Assembly: GCA_021791415.1 (NCBI GenBank)
Contig: JAJYWQ010000060.1
Location: 1 to 55,889, forward strand
Reading direction: 5' to 3'
Length of the DNA stretch: 55,889 nt
Source of the DNA: a bacterium
GTDB lineage: Bacteria > Chloroflexota > Dormibacteria > Aeolococcales > Bog-877
In this document: positions 52,977-55,889 of the stretch, one piece after another
Layout: each line of letters opens with the position of its first letter
Position numbering within the stretch: the first letter of the stretch is position 1
Program-made: the position numbers and the translations under genes
Notes under the pieces: generated by a model
What the model was told of the DNA's origin: nothing
Databases searched by the model: none
The model's input: the letters and a program-made list of their open reading frames with translations, nothing else

Positions 52977-53804
52977 CTACCCCGCTGCGGGGGCTTGCAG
53001 GGCCGGCCCCGGGCCCTCCGGGGCCCACACGTAGGGGGTGGTGGTGGTCACCTGGACCATTCCCAGCCGCTCCAGGATGGGTCGGCTGTCGGGCGAGGCG
53101 TCCACCTGAAGGTAGCGGTAGCCGGCCCCGACCGCCATCTGGGCGCGCGCCGCCACCAGCGCCCGGTATATCCCCAGCCGGCGCCACCCCGGCAGGGTGG
53201 AGCCACCCCACAGGCCGGCGAACTCGGTGCCCGGGTTCAGCTCCACCCAGGCCGCGGACACCACCTGCTCTCCAGCCTCGGCCACCAGGATGCGCAGGTC
53301 TTGCGGGCTGGCACCCTTGCGGGCGATCAGGTCATTTGCAAGCCAGCTCCGGTCGTCCCCCCAAACCGCCGAGTGAAGGGCCTCGATGCGGCGCAGGTCG
53401 GACTCCAGGGCCACCTCGCGGATCCGCACCCTAGCGGGGAGCTCCACCCCCGGCGCTGCCATCTCCACCGCGAGGCCGATGAGCACGGCCTCTTGAGGCT
53501 GAGGCCTGAAGCCGGCGGCTTGCAGCCGCTTGGGAAGCTGCGGGGGAAGGTCGTGGCCCCGGAGCTTCCACTCCACCTCCTGACCACGGAGGGCGAAGAA
53601 ATCGCGCTGCCGCCGGATCAGCGCATCGAGGTCCGCGCCTTCCAGTCCGAGATCCGCTGGCGGGCTGATGAATCCGTGGTCCCACCCGACCACCCGCACG
53701 ATCGGCCCGTCCGCCTCGGCCCGGACGCCGGGGGGCAGCCGCGAGTGCTCTGCGGTCCGCACCTGGCGGTCGTAGGCGGCGAGAAGTCGCTCCCTGTCGA
53801 GCAT
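52977..53804 (-). CDS. GNAT family N-acetyltransferase
   Basis: The 275-residue protein has its GNAT core in the C-terminal half: LRILVAEAGEQVVSAAWVEL, EFAGLWGGSTLPGWRRLGIYRALVAARAQMAVGAGYRYLQVDASPDSRPILERLGM. This includes the acetyl-CoA loop (RRLGIYRAL, a variant of Q/RxxGxG/A) and the conserved late strand. The N-terminal half is an extension of unknown role. ATG 53804 is six bases after TATACT. The substrate cannot be told. Confidence 0.9.
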   Translation of the reverse strand: MLDRERLLAAYDRQVRTAEHSRLPPGVRAEADGPIVRVVGWDHGFISPPADLGLEGADLDALIRRQRDFFALRGQEVEWKLRGHDLPPQLPKRLQAAGFRPQPQEAVLIGLAVEMAAPGVELPARVRIREVALESDLRRIEALHSAVWGDDRSWLANDLIARKGASPQDLRILVAEAGEQVVSAAWVELNPGTEFAGLWGGSTLPGWRRLGIYRALVAARAQMAVGAGYRYLQVDASPDSRPILERLGMVQVTTTTPYVWAPEGPGPALQAPAAG

Positions 53805-53810
53805 CCCGGC

Positions 53811-53816
53811 AGTATA
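53811..53816 (-). promoter_or_regulatory. -10 box (TATACT) of the GNAT gene, leaderless
   Basis: TATACT ends exactly six bases before ATG 53804. Confidence 0.6.
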
Positions 53817-54024
53817 TGGGCCTCCCGTTCCGGCGAATGCCGGAAGCCGGTCCTGGCGGCGCGGACCTGCCCCTCTGGAGCCGCCTGCGGGTGCCCCGAC
53901 TCCCCGCGGAGGAGCGGAGCCAACCGGCGCGACCTACCATGGGGGCGGCGCTCGCCGGCGCGGGGATCCCGTCTCGGCCCGCAGCGCACACCGGCCCCCT
54001 TCGAGGTGCGATCCTTTACCTCCC

Positions 54025-54843
54025 ATGCGCAACCCCGGCAGCCGCGAGCTGCGCCGCCGCCAGGCCCGGCTGGAGACCCAGCAGCGCACCATGGTGCGCG
54101 AGCGGGCCCAGGTGCCCAAGCGCAGCGAGGTGATGCAGCGCGGCGGGATGCTGGAGGGGTTCGCCCCGTCCCTCGTCACCAGGGTCGCCCTTTCTTCGCT
54201 ACTGCTCAGCGTGGTGCTGATCGCTCTGGCGGTGCTGGGGCTCCTCGTGGAGCTGGGGCAGAAGGACCTGTTCTTGGGCGTGGTGGTGGTGGTGGTCGCC
54301 GTCCTGATCTCCGGCGTGACCATGTCGGTCACCGCCCCGGCCTGGCTCACGGCTCGCGGAGACCGCAAGGCTCAGGCGAGGAGCATCCAGGGGCAGCTGG
54401 TGGGCGCGAGCCGGATCTCACCCACCCCCACGCTGGCCACCCTGGCCATCAACGTCGGCCGCAACGTCGAACAGTTCCGGGTGCGAGCGGAGTTCTTCGA
54501 GCGGGTGAAGTCCGGCGCCACCGTGGTGGGGATCACCGTCACCCCCGGGCTCAACTACGTGCAGAGCCTCACCGTGATCCGCCGCGATCGGCTGGCGGTC
54601 ATGAAGGAGCCCCCGGTCTCCAGGGAGATGAAGGTGGCGGTCTGGCTTCCCCTGATCTCACTCGCGTCCCTCGCTCTGGGGATGGCCCTGGGCTGTCTCA
54701 TCGGCGCCCTGCTGCCGCTCGGCAGTGGGGCCGTCCATCCCCTGGTGACGCTGCTGCTGGCCGCGGTCCTGGCGGGCGGGGTGGCCCTCTTCACCAGGTG
54801 GTACGGGAACCGTCTGGCGGGTCGGCTGGGCGCGGACCTCTGA
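54025..54843 (+). CDS. Uncharacterised membrane protein
   Basis: The 272-residue protein has a charged N-terminus (RELRRRQARLETQQRTMVRERAQVPKR) and about four membrane segments: LSSLLLSVVLIALAVLGLL, LGVVVVVVAVLISGVTM, LISLASLALGMALGCLIGAL and LVTLLLAAVLAGGVALF. Between the second and third lies a cytoplasmic or outer domain of roughly 100 residues (NVGRNVEQFRVRAEFFERVKSGATVVGITV). Family not recognised. It stands 150 bases upstream of rpsF and could be read with it, though a promoter-like TAAGAT precedes rpsF. Confidence 0.75.
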   Translation: MRNPGSRELRRRQARLETQQRTMVRERAQVPKRSEVMQRGGMLEGFAPSLVTRVALSSLLLSVVLIALAVLGLLVELGQKDLFLGVVVVVVAVLISGVTMSVTAPAWLTARGDRKAQARSIQGQLVGASRISPTPTLATLAINVGRNVEQFRVRAEFFERVKSGATVVGITVTPGLNYVQSLTVIRRDRLAVMKEPPVSREMKVAVWLPLISLASLALGMALGCLIGALLPLGSGAVHPLVTLLLAAVLAGGVALFTRWYGNRLAGRLGADL

Positions 54844-54924
54844 CCTCGGGCGAGCGCCGTCCAGCCCCGGTGCTCGAAAGGCGCTGAGGAGATGGCCGGC
54901 ACCGGGCCGCCTGCCGGGCTCTGC

Positions 54925-54930
54925 TAAGAT
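54925..54930 (+). promoter_or_regulatory. Candidate -10 box (TAAGAT) of rpsF-ssb
   Basis: It would give a leader of about 57 bases before the rpsF start, in contrast to the leaderless genes nearby. The -35 region is weak. Confidence 0.4.
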
Positions 54931-54953
54931 CGCCAGGTCACCTGCACCCGGTC

Positions 54954-54987
54954 CCCAGCCGGCTGCATCTCCATAGGATCTGGGAGG
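54954..54987 (+). promoter_or_regulatory. rpsF leader hairpin covering the ribosome binding site
   Basis: CCCAG (54954-54958) can pair with CTGGG (54980-54984), hiding the GGGAGG ribosome binding site (54982-54987) of the TTG start. In many bacteria S6 with S18 binds its own leader; whether this hairpin is that element is uncertain. Confidence 0.35.
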
Positions 54988-54993
54988 CGCCCC

Positions 54994-55491
54994 TTGCTGC
55001 GCGAGTACGAGCTTTTCTACATAATCCGGCCCGACCTGGACGACGAGCAGGTCAGGACCGCCATGGACGAGATCGCCGAGGTGGTCGTCGCCGACGGTGG
55101 TGAGGTCGCCAAGTCCTCCCTCTGGGGACGGCGCCGGCTGGCCTACCAGATCGCCGGCTTCACCGACGGCTACTACGTTCTGAAGGAGATCACCCTTCCC
55201 GGGGAGAAGCTCCGCGAGTTGGAGCGTCAGCTGCGCCTCGATGAGAGGGTCATCCGCAGCCTGATCACCCTGAGCCAGGTCTACTACCTTCCGGAGGACG
55301 AGGACCGCCGCGGACGGCCCCGGGTCCGCTCCCGCCGGACGGAGGCCGGCGTCCCCGCTGACGACCAGGTGGCGGACCAAGGCGCCGAGGGGGTGGAGGT
55401 GGAAGCCCTCGACCAGCCCGAGGAGACGGAGGACGGCGACCTGGCCGTGCAGCAGGATGAAGCGGCCGAGCCGGACGAGGGGGAGGAGTAG
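54994..55491 (+). CDS. rpsF: 30S ribosomal protein S6 (RpsF)
   Basis: The 165-residue product has the full S6 fold in the first 100 residues: LREYELFYIIRPDLDDEQV, GEVAKSSLWGRRRLAYQIAGFTDGYYVLKEI and LRLDERVIRSLITL. A long acidic tail follows (repeated Glu and Asp from about residue 115), longer than in most bacteria. TTG 54994 follows GGGAGG. The order rpsF-ssb is the classical start of the rpsF-ssb-rpsR-rplI operon. Confidence 0.95.
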   Translation: MLREYELFYIIRPDLDDEQVRTAMDEIAEVVVADGGEVAKSSLWGRRRLAYQIAGFTDGYYVLKEITLPGEKLRELERQLRLDERVIRSLITLSQVYYLPEDEDRRGRPRVRSRRTEAGVPADDQVADQGAEGVEVEALDQPEETEDGDLAVQQDEAAEPDEGEE

Positions 55492-55493
55492 CG

Positions 55494-55889
55494 ATGGCGG
55501 GTTCTCTCAACCGGGTGATGCTGATCGGCCGCTGCACCGCCGATCCGGAGATGCGCTACCTCCCGAGCGGCCTTCCCGTGACCCAGCTGCGCATCGCCAC
55601 CAACCGGTACGGCACCTCTCAGGAGGGGGAGCGCCGGGAGTTCACCGACTACCACGACGTGGTGGTCTGGAACATGGGGCAGCGCAAGCTGGCGGAACTG
55701 GCCGGCCAGTACCTTCGCAAGGGCAGCCTGGTGTACATCGAGGGGCGGTTGCAGACCAGGTCCTGGGAGGGCCAGGACGGCCAGAAGCGCTACCGGACCG
55801 AGGTCAACGCCAGTGACATCCAGTTCCTCGACTCCAGGTCCGCCGAGGGTCAGGAGGGGGCCCCGCGGGTGGCGCCGTTCCCGGGCGCC
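55494..55889 (+). CDS. ssb: Single-stranded DNA-binding protein (Ssb), cut by window end
   Basis: The visible 132 residues cover the OB-fold: SLNRVMLIGRCTADPEMRYLPSGLPVTQLRIATNR, TDYHDVVVWNMGQRKLAELAGQYLRKGSLVYIEGRLQTRSWEGQDGQKRYRTEV. The C-terminal acidic tail lies beyond the window. The ATG is three bases after the rpsF stop, so the two are co-transcribed. Confidence 0.95.
   Translation, partial: MAGSLNRVMLIGRCTADPEMRYLPSGLPVTQLRIATNRYGTSQEGERREFTDYHDVVVWNMGQRKLAELAGQYLRKGSLVYIEGRLQTRSWEGQDGQKRYRTEVNASDIQFLDSRSAEGQEGAPRVAPFPGA

Overview
This is a GC-rich (roughly 70%) bacterial chromosome segment of 55.9 kb with about 55 protein genes, one tRNA, several toxin-antitoxin modules and at least four gene remnants. 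Three traits point to a soil-type, aerobic, trace-gas-using lineage: a complete form I aerobic CO dehydrogenase cluster, histidine catabolism, and many genes that appear to be transcribed without a 5' leader. Candidatus Dormibacterota, other Chloroflexota or a deep actinobacterium would all fit; this placement is inference, not proof.

Layout. 1-2.6 kb: end of cysD, cysN and a convergent Rrf2 regulator (sulfate activation). 3-5.2 kb: a DinB-like protein and an AAA/DUF4143 ATPase on a more AT-rich patch. 5.3-7.9 kb: amidase plus amino-acid permease. 8.3-10.4 kb: split transketolase divergent from a SoxR-type regulator. 11-13.9 kb: VOC protein, small dimeric alpha-beta barrel protein, vapBC, bioY. 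13.9-14.5 kb: frameshifted sedolisin remnant, then rsmG. 15.3-24 kb: hutH, hutU-hutF-hutI, an FMN hydroxyacid oxidase, and a duplicated hutH/oxidase junction with a Phd/PIN module inside it. 24-27.4 kb: alpha/beta hydrolase, NCS1 nucleobase-type permease, GH88/105-like hydrolase. 27.6-35.1 kb: coxG and the divergent coxMSL-F-D-E operon. 35.7-38.7 kb: CtaG-like membrane protein and an intact secreted sedolisin. 39-42.2 kb: gntR-FAD oxidase-hisC operon. 42.3-46.1 kb: murE, a zinc alcohol dehydrogenase and a FolD-cyclodeaminase fusion. 46.3-51.2 kb: HIT protein, rhodanese-MoeB and five uncharacterised genes, including an HExxH protein and two exported proteins. 51.2-53 kb: tRNA-Val(CAC), a Phd/PIN module and a broken RHH/PIN module. 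53-55.9 kb: GNAT protein, membrane protein, rpsF and the start of ssb.

Two window-wide regulatory patterns stand out. First, about a dozen genes have a TANNNT-like -10 box ending exactly 6-7 bases before the start codon, which implies leaderless mRNAs and settles several start sites. Second, the promoters of hutU-F-I, of the NCS1 permease and of the gntR-oxidase-hisC operon share an element, TTTGAC-N9-TTGAC, at identical spacing. It may tie histidine degradation, uptake of a heterocyclic nitrogen compound and a hydroxyacid/aminotransferase route into one regulon. The FolD-cyclodeaminase fusion, with altered FolD catalytic positions, is the most unusual single protein.
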